Source: an uncultured Planctomycetaceae bacterium | GTDB lineage: Bacteria; Planctomycetota; Planctomycetia; Pirellulales; Pirellulaceae | DNA length: 21,132 bases | Direction of reading: 5' to 3' | Assembly: GCA_903921945.1 (NCBI GenBank) | Contig: CAIXSC010000807.1 | Span: forward strand, 1-21,132 | In this document: piece by piece, positions 1 through 8,717 of the stretch | Layout: the number at the start of each line of letters is the position of its first letter | How positions within the stretch are numbered: the stretch's first letter is position 1 | Translations under genes and position numbers: made by a program | The notes under the pieces: generated by a model | Seen by the model: the letters and a program-made list of their open reading frames with translations, nothing else | Databases searched by the model: none | Told to the model about the DNA's origin: nothing

Positions 1-268
1 CCGCGTGGGCTCGTCGTTGCTCGCGGGACTGGAGGATGCCGGCGGTTGAACGGCGGTGCGAGCAGCCCGCGCGCGAGCAGCCGGTGAGCGAGCAGCCCGC
101 GCGCGAGCAGCCCGCGAGCAGCCCGCGAGCAGCCCGCGCGCGAGTGGCCGCGAGTGGCCCGCGAATGGCCGTGTTCGTGGATGAACGACCGGTCCGCTCG
201 CAACCCCTTTTTCCCGAATCGACCCATCGACAGCCAGGTCGCCGCCGGGCTTCGAGAATCGTCCGGTT
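1..268. repeat. GC-rich degenerate tandem repeat, no gene supported
   Basis: From about 58 to 170 the sequence is built of degenerate copies of a GCGCGAGCAGCCC-like unit that decay into GCGAGTGGCC copies. A plus-strand open frame (36-272) crosses it. Its product would be only the repeat translated into EQPAR-type units, with no ribosome binding site seen and no recognisable domain, so I do not call it a gene. The stretch lies downstream of the minus-strand sialidase-like gene, which ends at 269. The window edge prevents saying what lies to the left. Confidence 0.6.
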
Positions 269-1465
269 CTAGTCGCGAGTCGCCAACTTAGCCGGGTCGA
301 GTGTGACGTGGCGGATGCGTTGCCGCCGCCACGTGTACAAGACGTGGATGTGGCCGTCGGCGGCCTGAATCACCGCGGGGTAGGAGTACTCGCCCGGTTC
401 CGTTTCCAAGTCGACCACCCGTTGCCACTCGCGCCCGTCGCGGGATAACGCCACATTGAGCGGACTGCGTCCCTTGGGCGTATGGTTGTAGACCAACAGG
501 TGGCGGCCGTCGCTGAGCGTCACGCCATCGATTCCCGAGTTTGGATTGGGCAGTTCGATCGGCGTCAATTTCGACCAGGTGCGGCCGAGGTCGTCGGAGC
601 TGGCGGCCAGCACTTTGCCCACGCCGCGAGCGCGGCACAGGATCATCACGCCGCGCTCGCCCGTGCGGAGGATCGTCGGCTGGATGGCGCCGAATTCCTT
701 CCCGTCGTTAAGCACGCCGGTTCGTTCCCAGGTTCGTCCACGATCCGCCGTCGATTCCATATGAACGCGCCATCCTTGATCTTCGGTGCTGGAACCGCAC
801 AAGAGGCGGCCATCGCGAAGCATCACCGGTTTGTTTTTGATGGGCCCGGCGATCGCGTCGGGCAAGCGCCGCGGCGCCGACCACGTCGCGCCGCCATCTG
901 TCGATTCGATCACCATGCCCCACCAGGTGCTCGGACTTGGCCCGACCTTGTAAAACAGGGTCAACGGCCCATCAGGGAATTGGAAGAGCACTGGATTCCA
1001 GCATGGATAGCGTTTGCCGGCATGGGCGTTGTTGTCCTTGCCCGCCGATTTAGGGGCCGGCTCGTTGGTCGTGCCGCTCGTCGCGCCGTTGGTCGTGCCG
1101 CTCGTCGCGTCGCTCGTTGCGCCATTCACCCCATCGGCCCCGGTGGCGACTTCGACGGGTTTTGTCCAACTGTCGTTCGTCCGTCGAGCGAACCAGATCC
1201 CCACATCGGGCCGGCCTTCGGCCGACCCGCCGAACCAAGCGGCCACGAGCCCCTTCGAGGTCTCCGCAAGTGTGGCTGCATGGCACTGCGGAAACGCCGC
1301 CGTCTCGTACAGGAACTCCACGCCCACCACGCCTGGTTGGCCCGCCGCGGACGGTGCGGCTGCCGTCTTGCCCGCGCCCGCCTTATCGCGATCTTCCGCC
1401 GACGTGTTGGCGGCAAGCGCTGCGCTGACCGCGACGAGGAGAATCAGTGAACGGCTGCAAACCAT
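269..1465 (-). CDS. Secreted sialidase-like (BNR/Asp-box) protein
   Basis: 398 residues. The N-terminus is a signal peptide (MVCSRSLILLVAVSAALA, then ANTSA), so the protein is probably exported. From about residue 47 it follows the BNR_2 sialidase-like fold, with the early LVAAWFGGSAEGRPDVGIW segment typical of that family (72-91). Asp-box-like motifs appear at about 188-196 (STDGGATWS), 238-246 (ADRGRTW), 289-297 (DDLGRTWS) and 341-347 (SRDGREW), which supports a six-bladed propeller. The substrate is unknown: many planctomycete and Bacteroidetes members are annotated exo-alpha-sialidase without proof. The ATG at 1465 has GGAG about 9 nt upstream. An odd low-complexity insertion, rich in G, A, T, S and N (about 112-134), interrupts the domain before the conserved KRYPCWNPVLFQ segment. 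It lies downstream of the NOS gene on the same strand, but a 139-bp repeat-filled gap makes co-transcription uncertain. Confidence 0.85.
   Translation of the reverse strand: MVCSRSLILLVAVSAALAANTSAEDRDKAGAGKTAAAPSAAGQPGVVGVEFLYETAAFPQCHAATLAETSKGLVAAWFGGSAEGRPDVGIWFARRTNDSWTKPVEVATGADGVNGATSDATSGTTNGATSGTTNEPAPKSAGKDNNAHAGKRYPCWNPVLFQFPDGPLTLFYKVGPSPSTWWGMVIESTDGGATWSAPRRLPDAIAGPIKNKPVMLRDGRLLCGSSTEDQGWRVHMESTADRGRTWERTGVLNDGKEFGAIQPTILRTGERGVMILCRARGVGKVLAASSDDLGRTWSKLTPIELPNPNSGIDGVTLSDGRHLLVYNHTPKGRSPLNVALSRDGREWQRVVDLETEPGEYSYPAVIQAADGHIHVLYTWRRQRIRHVTLDPAKLATRD
1064..1111. repeat. Two identical-length 24-bp tandem units inside the sialidase-like gene
   Basis: The unit beginning GTTGGTCGTGCCGCTCGTCG occurs at 1064-1087 and again at 1088-1111, followed by a decayed partial copy. 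Being a multiple of three, it keeps the frame and encodes the G/A/T/S/N-rich insertion of the protein. It is probably a recent slippage expansion in a surface loop. Confidence 0.8.
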
Positions 1466-1604
1466 AAGGGGGACTCCAAGGTATCGAACCCGATGGCGGG
1501 CGTTCCGAGTGGCGGATTTTGGATTCCGGATGGCGGATTCCGGATTCCGGATTCCAGGCTGGCCCGGTTCCCGGCTTCGGGTTTCGGGCTTCGGGTTTCA
1601 GTGA
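1466..1604. repeat. Intergenic simple repeats (GGATTCC and CTTCGGGTTTCGGG units)
   Basis: This gap lies between the NOS gene stop (1605) and the sialidase-like start (1465). It holds four GGATTCC copies at 1521-1555, followed by a CTTCGGGTTTCGGG-type repeat at about 1572-1601. No hairpin terminator or clear promoter is evident. The first 10-20 bases beyond 1465 carry the ribosome binding site of the sialidase-like gene. Confidence 0.7.
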
Positions 1605-4600
1605 CTACCAAGCTGGTTTTTGATAGCGGTAGGCGGGTTTGAATGCTTTATCTCGGAATGGCTCTTGATATAAAGCGGTGGCGGATGACGAGAAGGGCGG
1701 GACGAGCCACATCCATTTGCCATAAGGCTCGCGGCCGGCCGTCTGTTCATTGCGACAGAATTCAAGAAACTCGTGGCACACCGTATGATGGTCGGCGATC
1801 TTCACGCCAGCGCGGTCATAAGAATGCAAGACGGCCTCGTGCAGCATCAGCATCGCTTTATCGCGCCATAGGGTGCGTTCGCTGGAAATGTCGAGGCCCA
1901 TTTTTTCGGCCAGTTCCGGCAGCAAGTTGTAGCGGTTGCCGTCGGTGAAATTGCGGGCGGCGATCTCGGTCTCTAAATACCAGCCGTTGAACGGTATGAA
2001 ACGATACAACACGCCGCCGGCATCCAACGCCATGTCGGCGACCGCCGGGATGGCGTACCATTTCAGGCCGCGTTGCGCCAGCCACGGGTGATGGGGATGG
2101 GAGAGCGGAACTTCGCGACGGCAATCCTCGGGCAACTCGTACAAGCGCGGTCCGTGAAGCGGCGTGTCGATGACCAGCGGCAACAAGTCAAACTCGGTGC
2201 CCCTCGGCTGCCAGCCGAGCCTCATGATCCGCTCGGTGATCGCGTTTTGAGCCGGGTCGCCGATCTGACGGCCTGATCGAAGCCGCATGCCGGCGTACCG
2301 CAGCAATTGGGGGTTCCAGATCCGCGGCCCCGGTCGATCGCGGGTGCCCGGATCGAACACGGTGATCGCGGGACGCAAATCGCCGCCGTTCCACGCGAAC
2401 CGTAAATGCTCGAACAACGCGGTCGCGATCGCGTCGGGATGTTCAAGCTGCCGGCAATCGCGCAGATGCAATCCTTTCCAATACAATCGCCCGACGCAGC
2501 GTTCCGCGTTTCGCCATGCCACTCGCGCGGCGAATCCAAGCTCTTCGGGCGTCTTTTGCCACACGCCGGTCCGAGCCAGCTCTTCCTGGGCTTGTTCGAT
2601 TCTGGGCCGGGAATCGCCGCCGCCTGACCGTTCCGCGTAGAACTCGCGAATAAACTGCGCCGCCTGTTCGGCCGCTGGCAGATCGGTTTTCACAGGAATG
2701 GGCGGACCGGCCGGCTGCGCGGGTTGGAACGGCTTTTGGCGCCACGCCCCGGGCGCCAGTTGAGCACCTTCGCCGCGTTGTGGATGGTCGAAACTATCGG
2801 CGGCGACGGTCAGCGTGGGAACCGTTCGCAGCGTTTCCAGAATCGCGCGATTGAATCCGCCGGGTCCGCACACGATCGCTTCGCAGGGGCCGAGTTCCGC
2901 GAGTCGGCGGGCGACCTCGATCGGCTCCAGCCGACCACGCTCGGCGGTGCAATGCTCGTCGAGCGTCACGCGGCCGGCGGCGGCGAGTTGCCGCAGTTCA
3001 TCCAGATACGCGGCTCCTTCGGCGTCGCGATAACTGTAGACGATCCGGACCGCTCGGCGATCGGACAGGTAACGGGCGGCGGCGACGGCCGGTGTCACAC
3101 CGATGCCGGCGACCACGTAGACCAGCGGCCGCGCGTCCCCCGGCTCTGGACAGACGTCTCCCTGCGGCGGCAGAACCCGCAGCAAAGTTCCGTTCGGCGC
3201 CAAGTGGAGCCAGTTGGAGAAGAATCCGTTTTGTTCCAACTTCACGCCCAGCTCGTACCGGCGCGGCTCGGCCGCCGTCAGTGTGTACGGCCGCCCGACC
3301 CACCGCCCGTCGATCAACGCTTCCACGCGGACGTACTGGCCGACTTTCGCCGGCGGGAGACCGTCGGCGTCGAGCGGTTCTAGCGATGCGCGAATGGCGC
3401 CCACCGCCAGTGGTTCGACATGCAATCGGCACGGAGTGACTTCGAACTCTCCAAGGAACACGGGCAACCGCGCGCGACAGCCGCCGCACACGCCACCGGC
3501 GCCGGTGAGCCGCGTCAGGTCCTCGACGGTGGTCGCTCGCTTGGCCGCGATTCGCAACGAAGCGGCCGTGGCGTTCGTGCAGGCGCAGACGATTTCCGAG
3601 CCGGCTGGCGCCCGCTCGGCTGCGCTCTCCACCAACAAATAGCCGGTGGACTGGAATGCCTGCCGTTGCAGTTCGTCCAGCGAGCCGCCACGGAGCAACA
3701 CGCCCATCGCTTCCGGCAACTGTTGCCAGCTACCTTTCACCGTGAGTCCGATCAGCGTCCCGTCCGGAGAGAGCATCAACGTGCGGTTATTGCCCGGACC
3801 GCTGATGGTGGTCGCGAGCGTCGAAACGATCGACTGCCGAGCCGCTTCGAGCCTCGGACCGTGCGGAAAGTATCGCACTCGCAGCCGCAGACCGGACGGT
3901 TGGCTGTAATCGCTGACGATGCACGGTTGGTCGTTGACATGGGCCAGATAACGGTACACGGTTCCCAATTGCGGGAGGTCGTGGGCGGAAGCGAGGGCTG
4001 TCAGGATCGTGCCCAGGGCGCCGCCTTCTTTCTTGCACGATTCCAACACGGACACGTCGATCGCCATGACCTCCACCGGGGTGGCGGCAATGGCATCGTC
4101 GCGGCGGGGAACGCCGGCCAGCACTTCGGATTCGCCGAACAATAGCCCCGAACGCAGCGTCTCGTGCGGCACCGGACAGCCGGCGTGGAACAGCGAGATT
4201 TCGCCAGAGAACAGGAAATAGGCTTTGTCGGCCCGTTCGCCCGCTCGATAGAGCGGCGTGCCGGCCGGGACCTGCCATACGGCGCTCGCGGGGGTCAAGG
4301 CCCGATTCGCCAACTCCACCAATTCCGCCGCCAACGCTTGCAGCTTGTTGCGGGCATAAGTCAACGCGCGATCGGCCAGCCGGTCGCGGGCCGCCGCGTC
4401 CGACCTCAGCAGCTCGCGGAACCGATCGCCCGCGATCACCGCGACGCCCACTGGTCCCAGCGCCAGCACCGAGGCACTGCGAAACTGGCGATTGTCGAGC
4501 ATCGCTTGCTCGCCGAAGAAAGCGCCGGCCGTGTCGACGGTCGTGATCCGCTGATAGCGATGTTCGGCGTCTTGGGTGTAAACGCCGCAACTGCCGGCCA

Positions 4601-5000
4601 CCAGCACAAACACCTCGGATGCCGCTTCCCCTTCCGACATGAGGATTTCGCCCGCCTCCAACCGGCGCCAGCTCAGCGTTCGGACCACCTTGTCGAGCGT
4701 GCTGGCAGGCGTCTCGGAGAAGAGCTCTGCGAGGCTTCTCCGCGCGATCGCTGACCACTCGGCGATATCAACCGTCGCCACCGAACCCGGCACCCCTGCC
4801 GAACCCGTCGACTCGACGGACGCCCCGGAGATTGGCGGCCCAGACCTTAGCGAGCCGGACTGGGGCGAGCCGGACTGGGGCGAGCCGGACTGGGGCGAAC
4901 CGGACTGGGAGGGACTGGATTGGGATGCACCGGACTCGGGTGAACTGCCGGATGGCGACGAGCCGCCGGGGGGATTTGGGTGCGCGAAGGGACAATTCAT
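1605..5000 (-). CDS. Self-sufficient nitric oxide synthase fused to cNMP-binding, [2Fe-2S] and FAD/NAD reductase domains
   Basis: 1131 residues, probably cytoplasmic. Residues 1-70 are a Ser/Gly/Pro leader with SPQSG repeats. Two cyclic-nucleotide-binding domains follow: about 90-215 with FGE (162-164) and RSA (174-176) of a phosphate-binding cassette, and about 235-345 with FGE (288-290) but a degraded cassette. Residues 355-460 are unassigned. A BFD-like [2Fe-2S] domain has C472-x-C474 and C505-x2-C508. The FNR-type reductase (about 520-735) has RPYTL (570-574) for FAD, and VVAGIGVTP (629-637) and CGPGGFNRAI (711-720) for NAD(P)H. The NOS oxygenase (about 770-1131) has WRNAERCVGR with haem ligand C835, the arginine-binding Glu1012 in GWYLETEI, DHHT (1070-1073) and WMWLVPP (1096-1102). 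Expected reaction: L-arginine to citrulline plus NO, with electrons delivered in cis. A reductase-before-oxygenase order is known from Sorangium cellulosum NOS; the cNMP module is extra here. The ATG at 5000 has AAGGAA upstream. Confidence 0.93.
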   Translation of the reverse strand: MNCPFAHPNPPGGSSPSGSSPESGASQSSPSQSGSPQSGSPQSGSPQSGSLRSGPPISGASVESTGSAGVPGSVATVDIAEWSAIARRSLAELFSETPASTLDKVVRTLSWRRLEAGEILMSEGEAASEVFVLVAGSCGVYTQDAEHRYQRITTVDTAGAFFGEQAMLDNRQFRSASVLALGPVGVAVIAGDRFRELLRSDAAARDRLADRALTYARNKLQALAAELVELANRALTPASAVWQVPAGTPLYRAGERADKAYFLFSGEISLFHAGCPVPHETLRSGLLFGESEVLAGVPRRDDAIAATPVEVMAIDVSVLESCKKEGGALGTILTALASAHDLPQLGTVYRYLAHVNDQPCIVSDYSQPSGLRLRVRYFPHGPRLEAARQSIVSTLATTISGPGNNRTLMLSPDGTLIGLTVKGSWQQLPEAMGVLLRGGSLDELQRQAFQSTGYLLVESAAERAPAGSEIVCACTNATAASLRIAAKRATTVEDLTRLTGAGGVCGGCRARLPVFLGEFEVTPCRLHVEPLAVGAIRASLEPLDADGLPPAKVGQYVRVEALIDGRWVGRPYTLTAAEPRRYELGVKLEQNGFFSNWLHLAPNGTLLRVLPPQGDVCPEPGDARPLVYVVAGIGVTPAVAAARYLSDRRAVRIVYSYRDAEGAAYLDELRQLAAAGRVTLDEHCTAERGRLEPIEVARRLAELGPCEAIVCGPGGFNRAILETLRTVPTLTVAADSFDHPQRGEGAQLAPGAWRQKPFQPAQPAGPPIPVKTDLPAAEQAAQFIREFYAERSGGGDSRPRIEQAQEELARTGVWQKTPEELGFAARVAWRNAERCVGRLYWKGLHLRDCRQLEHPDAIATALFEHLRFAWNGGDLRPAITVFDPGTRDRPGPRIWNPQLLRYAGMRLRSGRQIGDPAQNAITERIMRLGWQPRGTEFDLLPLVIDTPLHGPRLYELPEDCRREVPLSHPHHPWLAQRGLKWYAIPAVADMALDAGGVLYRFIPFNGWYLETEIAARNFTDGNRYNLLPELAEKMGLDISSERTLWRDKAMLMLHEAVLHSYDRAGVKIADHHTVCHEFLEFCRNEQTAGREPYGKWMWLVPPFSSSATALYQEPFRDKAFKPAYRYQKPAW
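4851..4910. repeat. 15-bp tandem repeat (4 units) in the NOS leader
   Basis: Units like CGAGCCGGACTGGGG begin at 4851, 4866, 4881 and 4896, with decayed flanking copies to about 4931. Read on the minus strand they encode SPQSG/SGSPQ units in the first 60 residues of the NOS fusion. The period keeps the frame, so copy number could vary without breaking the protein. Confidence 0.85.
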
Positions 5001-5191
5001 CGATGGATTCCTTCGCCGTATTCTGGAGGGCCGTTTCCAAAATGAGAAGTGGACAGTCGGGAGAGTAGCTTGCTTGGCGAGACGCGGGTCGAACTGTTCC
5101 CGGCGGGCGCGATCGAGTAGTTTATGGGGCAGACGGCTGGCGTTCGCGCCGGCGTTGTTTTTTCGCCTCGTATCCAGTCAAGGTGCGCACC

Positions 5192-8100
5192 ATGCTGCGT
5201 TGGTTTGTTCGCCGTTTCCCTGTCGCCGCTGTGCTCGTGCTCGGCGTCCTCTGCTGCGGGACCGCTCGCGGGCAACGGAATCTGAAAGATATTCCGCCCA
5301 CCGACCCCGAGATCGAGCGTCGCACGTTTGTCGTCGCCGACGGCTTCGAAGTGAATCTGTGGGCCGCCGATCCGATGATGGCGAAGCCGATCCAGATGAA
5401 CTTCGACGCCCGGGGCCGGCTCTGGATCGCTTCCAGCGAAGTGTATCCGCAAATCAAACCGGGCCAGGCCGCGACGGACAAGATCCTGGTGCTCGAGGAC
5501 ACCAACCAGGATGGCCAAGCGGACAAGACGACGGTTTTCGCCGATGGGCTGTTGATCCCGACGGGCATCGCGCCGGGCGATGGCGGCGTGTATGTCGCCA
5601 ACAGCACCGATCTCGTACACCTTCGCGATTCCGACGGGGACGGCAAGGCCGACGAGTCGCGGATCGTGCTGTCGGGGTTCGGCACCGAGGACACGCATCA
5701 TCTGCTCCACACGCTGCGGTGGGGACACGATGGCTGCCTGTACATGAACCAGTCGATTTACATCCACAGCCATGTGGAGACTCCCTATGGCGTGAAACGG
5801 CTCAATGGCGGTGGCATCTGGCGGTTCCGCCCGGAAACCCAGCAGCTCGACGTGCTCTGCTACGGATTTGTGAATCCGTGGGGGCACCACTTTGACCGGT
5901 GGGGCCGAAACTTCGCGACCGACGGCGCGTATGGCGAAGGGATCAACTACGTTTTCCCGGGCGCGGTCTATGTCACGGCTCCGGGTGCCAAGCGGCTCGT
6001 GAGCGGCTTGAACCCGGGCAGTCCGAAACACTGCGGCCTGGAAATCGCCAGCGGCCGGCATTTGCCCGCGGACTGGCAAGGCGCGATGTTGACCAACGAC
6101 TTCCGCGCCCATCGCGTTTGCCGGTTCACGGTCACCGAAGATCCGTCGGGTTTTTCATCGCGACAGGAAGTGGAGCTCATCAAGTCGAACCATGTGGCGT
6201 TTCGTCCAATCGACGTGAAGATGGGACCGGACGGGGCGATCTATATCGCCGATTGGTACAACCCGATCATCCAACACGGCGAAGTCGACTTCCGCGATCC
6301 CCGCCGCGACCACGTGCATGGCCGGATTTGGCGAGTCACCGCGAAGGGGCGACCCACGCTGCGTCTACCCGACTTGGTCCAAGCGCCAACGCCCGCCCTG
6401 CTCGAACACCTCAAGGCGCCCGAGGAATGGGTGCGATTGCATGCCAAGTTGACGCTCAAGTCGCGTGGCGCCGCGGTGCTGCCTGATTTGGCCGCTTGGC
6501 TCGCCGGGCTCGACCCGAAAGACCCGGAACGCGAAAACCATCGTCTCGAGGCGCTGTGGGTCCACCAAAACCTCGACAACGTCAACGAGACTCTGCTCCG
6601 CGAACTGCTCGCGTCGACCGATCATCGAGTTCGCGCGGCGGCGATGCGGGTTGTCACGCTGTGGTTGCCGCGACTTTCCACACCGCTGGCCTACCTTCGC
6701 GCCGGTGTTGCGGACGAACACGCGGGTGTCCGGATCGAAGCCGTTCGCGGGTTGGCGTTGGTGCCGTCCGCCGAATCAGCCTTGGTCGCTGCCCAAGCGC
6801 TCGACAAGCCACTCGACCGGTTCCTGGACTTCGCGCTGTGGCGCACCTTCCGGGATCTGGAATCGGCTTGGCTGCCCGAGGTTCGCGCTGGCAAGTTCAG
6901 TTTCGGCGGCCGTGCCGACCACCTTGCCTACGCTTTGCAAGCCGCCGAGGCGCCCGGGGTCGTCCAGCCGTTGCTCGACCTGTTCCGACGCAATCAGGTG
7001 GCGCCGGAACAAAGCGATCGCGTCCTCAATTTGATTGCGTCGCTAGGCGGACCGAAGGAGCTGGCCGCCGCGCTCGACCTGGCCATCGATTCAGGTTCGA
7101 CGCTCGCCCCGGCCACGAAAGCTTCGTTGCTCACGACCTTGGCCGAAACGGCGACGCGTCGTCGTGTGAACCCGGAAGGCGATTTGGCCCGCATCGCGCC
7201 GCTGCTCGATACCGACAACGAGGCGGTGCGTATCGCCGCCGCGCGGGCCGCCGGCGCCTGGAAGCTGGCCAGCGCCCGACCCAAACTGCTCGCCTGGGCT
7301 CGCGCTGCCGAAAAGCCATCCGAGGCGCCCGCGAAGGATGCGCCCGCGAAGGATGCGGATGGAGCTGTGACCGAAGGCACTTGGCGAGCGGCCATTGAAG
7401 CGCTCGCCCTGCTGGGCGGCGCTGACAATGCGGCCGCTTTGGCTGAGTTGGCGAAGCCGCCATTCTCCTTCGACCGCCGGCATGCGGCGGTTGTCGCCTT
7501 GGCTCGACTGGATACGCGACAAGCCGCCGATCGAGCCGCGGAGCTGCTCGCCGGTTGGCCGGCGGGAGCCGATCCGCTCGGGCTGATCGCCTCGTTGACC
7601 GGCCAGCGCGGCGGCGCGGACGCGTTGGCGGCGGCGCTGGCAGGCCGCAAACTCACCCCGGATGCGGCGAAATTAGCGCTTCGAGCGGTTCAAAGTTCCC
7701 CTTCGCCCAGCGAGTCGCTGGGGGCCGCCGTGCTCAACGCGGGCGGCTTGCAATCGGCCGGTTGGAAGAGTTCCCCGGAACTGGTCGCCCAGTTGGTCGC
7801 GGAAGCGGCGGCTAGCGGCGATCCACGCCGGGGCGAAGCCATTTTCCGCCGCAAAGATCTGCAGTGTTTGAAATGCCATGCGGCGGGCGGCGCCGGTGGC
7901 CGCGTTGGCCCGGATCTTTCGAGCATCGGCGCCAGCGCGCAGCCCGATTACCTGGTGGATTCGTTGCTCGACCCAAATGCCAAAGTAAAAGAAGCGTACA
8001 ACTCGGTGCTCATTGAAACGGACGAGGGCAAAGTCATCACCGGTCTTGTGGCACGCGAAACCAAAACCGAACTGGTGCTCCGTGACGCCGAGGACCGCCA

Positions 8101-8716
8101 AATCACAATCCCGGTCGCGTCAATCGAAAGCAAACGCGATGGACGGTCGCTGATGCCCAACGGCACGGTCGATGCCCTGACGCGCGCCGAGCTGGTGGAC
8201 TTGGTGCGGTTCCTATCCGAAATGGGCAAGGTCGGCGACTTCGCGATCGGCCGCGCTCGAGTCGCTCGCCGCTGGCAGACGCTCGTCTGGACCAAGGAAG
8301 CGCACTCGGCGTTGAATCGCACCAGTTACGATACGGCGGCGAGCGACAATCCCGCGTTGACTTGGGAGCCGGCCTACAGTCGCATCGGCGGTGACTTGCC
8401 ATTCGCCGACTTGCCGTCCTTCCAGATTCATGGAAACACGCCGCCGGCGACCTTCGTACGCACGCAATTGGAAGCGACGACCGCCGGCCGAGTGGAAGTG
8501 CGGCTCAACGACACGGCCGGCCTCTCGCTGTGGCTCGATGGAAAGCCAACGCCTGTCGCGAACCCGTTGAAGTTGGAACTCGCCCCAGGCCCGCACACAC
8601 TGACCTTGGCGATCGATCACAGCCTGCGCAAGTCGCCGATCAAGCTGGAACTGCCCGATAATCCGGCGGACGGCACCGCCGGGACGGGCAAGGCCGAATG
8701 GATCGGAGGCAAATAG
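5192..8716 (+). CDS. PVC-type haem-binding (CXXCH) protein with propeller dehydrogenase domain and HEAT repeats
   Basis: 1174 residues from the ATG at 5192. I prefer this start to the in-frame GTG at 5183 because AAGG (5180-5183) lies 8 nt before it and overlaps the GTG. A signal peptide follows (FVRRFPVAAVLVLGVLCCGTARG). Residues about 40-390 form the PVC 'membrane-bound dehydrogenase' propeller, related to glucose/sorbosone dehydrogenases, with calcium-type DTNQDGQAD and DSDGDGKAD loops. Residues about 400-860 are Ala/Leu-rich HEAT-like helices. Then comes the planctomycete/verrucomicrobial cytochrome c domain (TIGR02603 type): CLKCH at about 892-896 and the SLMPNG segment with a probable Met ligand near 988. 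The C-terminal 150 residues are beta-rich with an LWLDGK segment. It is probably a periplasmic electron-transfer or oxidoreductase protein of saccharide breakdown; the substrate is unknown. It is divergent from the NOS gene. Confidence 0.92.
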   Translation: MLRWFVRRFPVAAVLVLGVLCCGTARGQRNLKDIPPTDPEIERRTFVVADGFEVNLWAADPMMAKPIQMNFDARGRLWIASSEVYPQIKPGQAATDKILVLEDTNQDGQADKTTVFADGLLIPTGIAPGDGGVYVANSTDLVHLRDSDGDGKADESRIVLSGFGTEDTHHLLHTLRWGHDGCLYMNQSIYIHSHVETPYGVKRLNGGGIWRFRPETQQLDVLCYGFVNPWGHHFDRWGRNFATDGAYGEGINYVFPGAVYVTAPGAKRLVSGLNPGSPKHCGLEIASGRHLPADWQGAMLTNDFRAHRVCRFTVTEDPSGFSSRQEVELIKSNHVAFRPIDVKMGPDGAIYIADWYNPIIQHGEVDFRDPRRDHVHGRIWRVTAKGRPTLRLPDLVQAPTPALLEHLKAPEEWVRLHAKLTLKSRGAAVLPDLAAWLAGLDPKDPERENHRLEALWVHQNLDNVNETLLRELLASTDHRVRAAAMRVVTLWLPRLSTPLAYLRAGVADEHAGVRIEAVRGLALVPSAESALVAAQALDKPLDRFLDFALWRTFRDLESAWLPEVRAGKFSFGGRADHLAYALQAAEAPGVVQPLLDLFRRNQVAPEQSDRVLNLIASLGGPKELAAALDLAIDSGSTLAPATKASLLTTLAETATRRRVNPEGDLARIAPLLDTDNEAVRIAAARAAGAWKLASARPKLLAWARAAEKPSEAPAKDAPAKDADGAVTEGTWRAAIEALALLGGADNAAALAELAKPPFSFDRRHAAVVALARLDTRQAADRAAELLAGWPAGADPLGLIASLTGQRGGADALAAALAGRKLTPDAAKLALRAVQSSPSPSESLGAAVLNAGGLQSAGWKSSPELVAQLVAEAAASGDPRRGEAIFRRKDLQCLKCHAAGGAGGRVGPDLSSIGASAQPDYLVDSLLDPNAKVKEAYNSVLIETDEGKVITGLVARETKTELVLRDAEDRQITIPVASIESKRDGRSLMPNGTVDALTRAELVDLVRFLSEMGKVGDFAIGRARVARRWQTLVWTKEAHSALNRTSYDTAASDNPALTWEPAYSRIGGDLPFADLPSFQIHGNTPPATFVRTQLEATTAGRVEVRLNDTAGLSLWLDGKPTPVANPLKLELAPGPHTLTLAIDHSLRKSPIKLELPDNPADGTAGTGKAEWIGGK

Positions 8717-8717
8717 A

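Noticed and set aside
36..272. Plus-strand open frame of 78 codons at the left edge
   Set aside because: It is a direct translation of the GC-rich repeat, has no ribosome binding site and overlaps the sialidase-like stop.
482..1450. Long plus-strand open frame of 322 codons
   Set aside because: It is antisense to the sialidase-like gene, whose signal peptide and Asp-boxes are clear; high GC makes long antisense frames common here.
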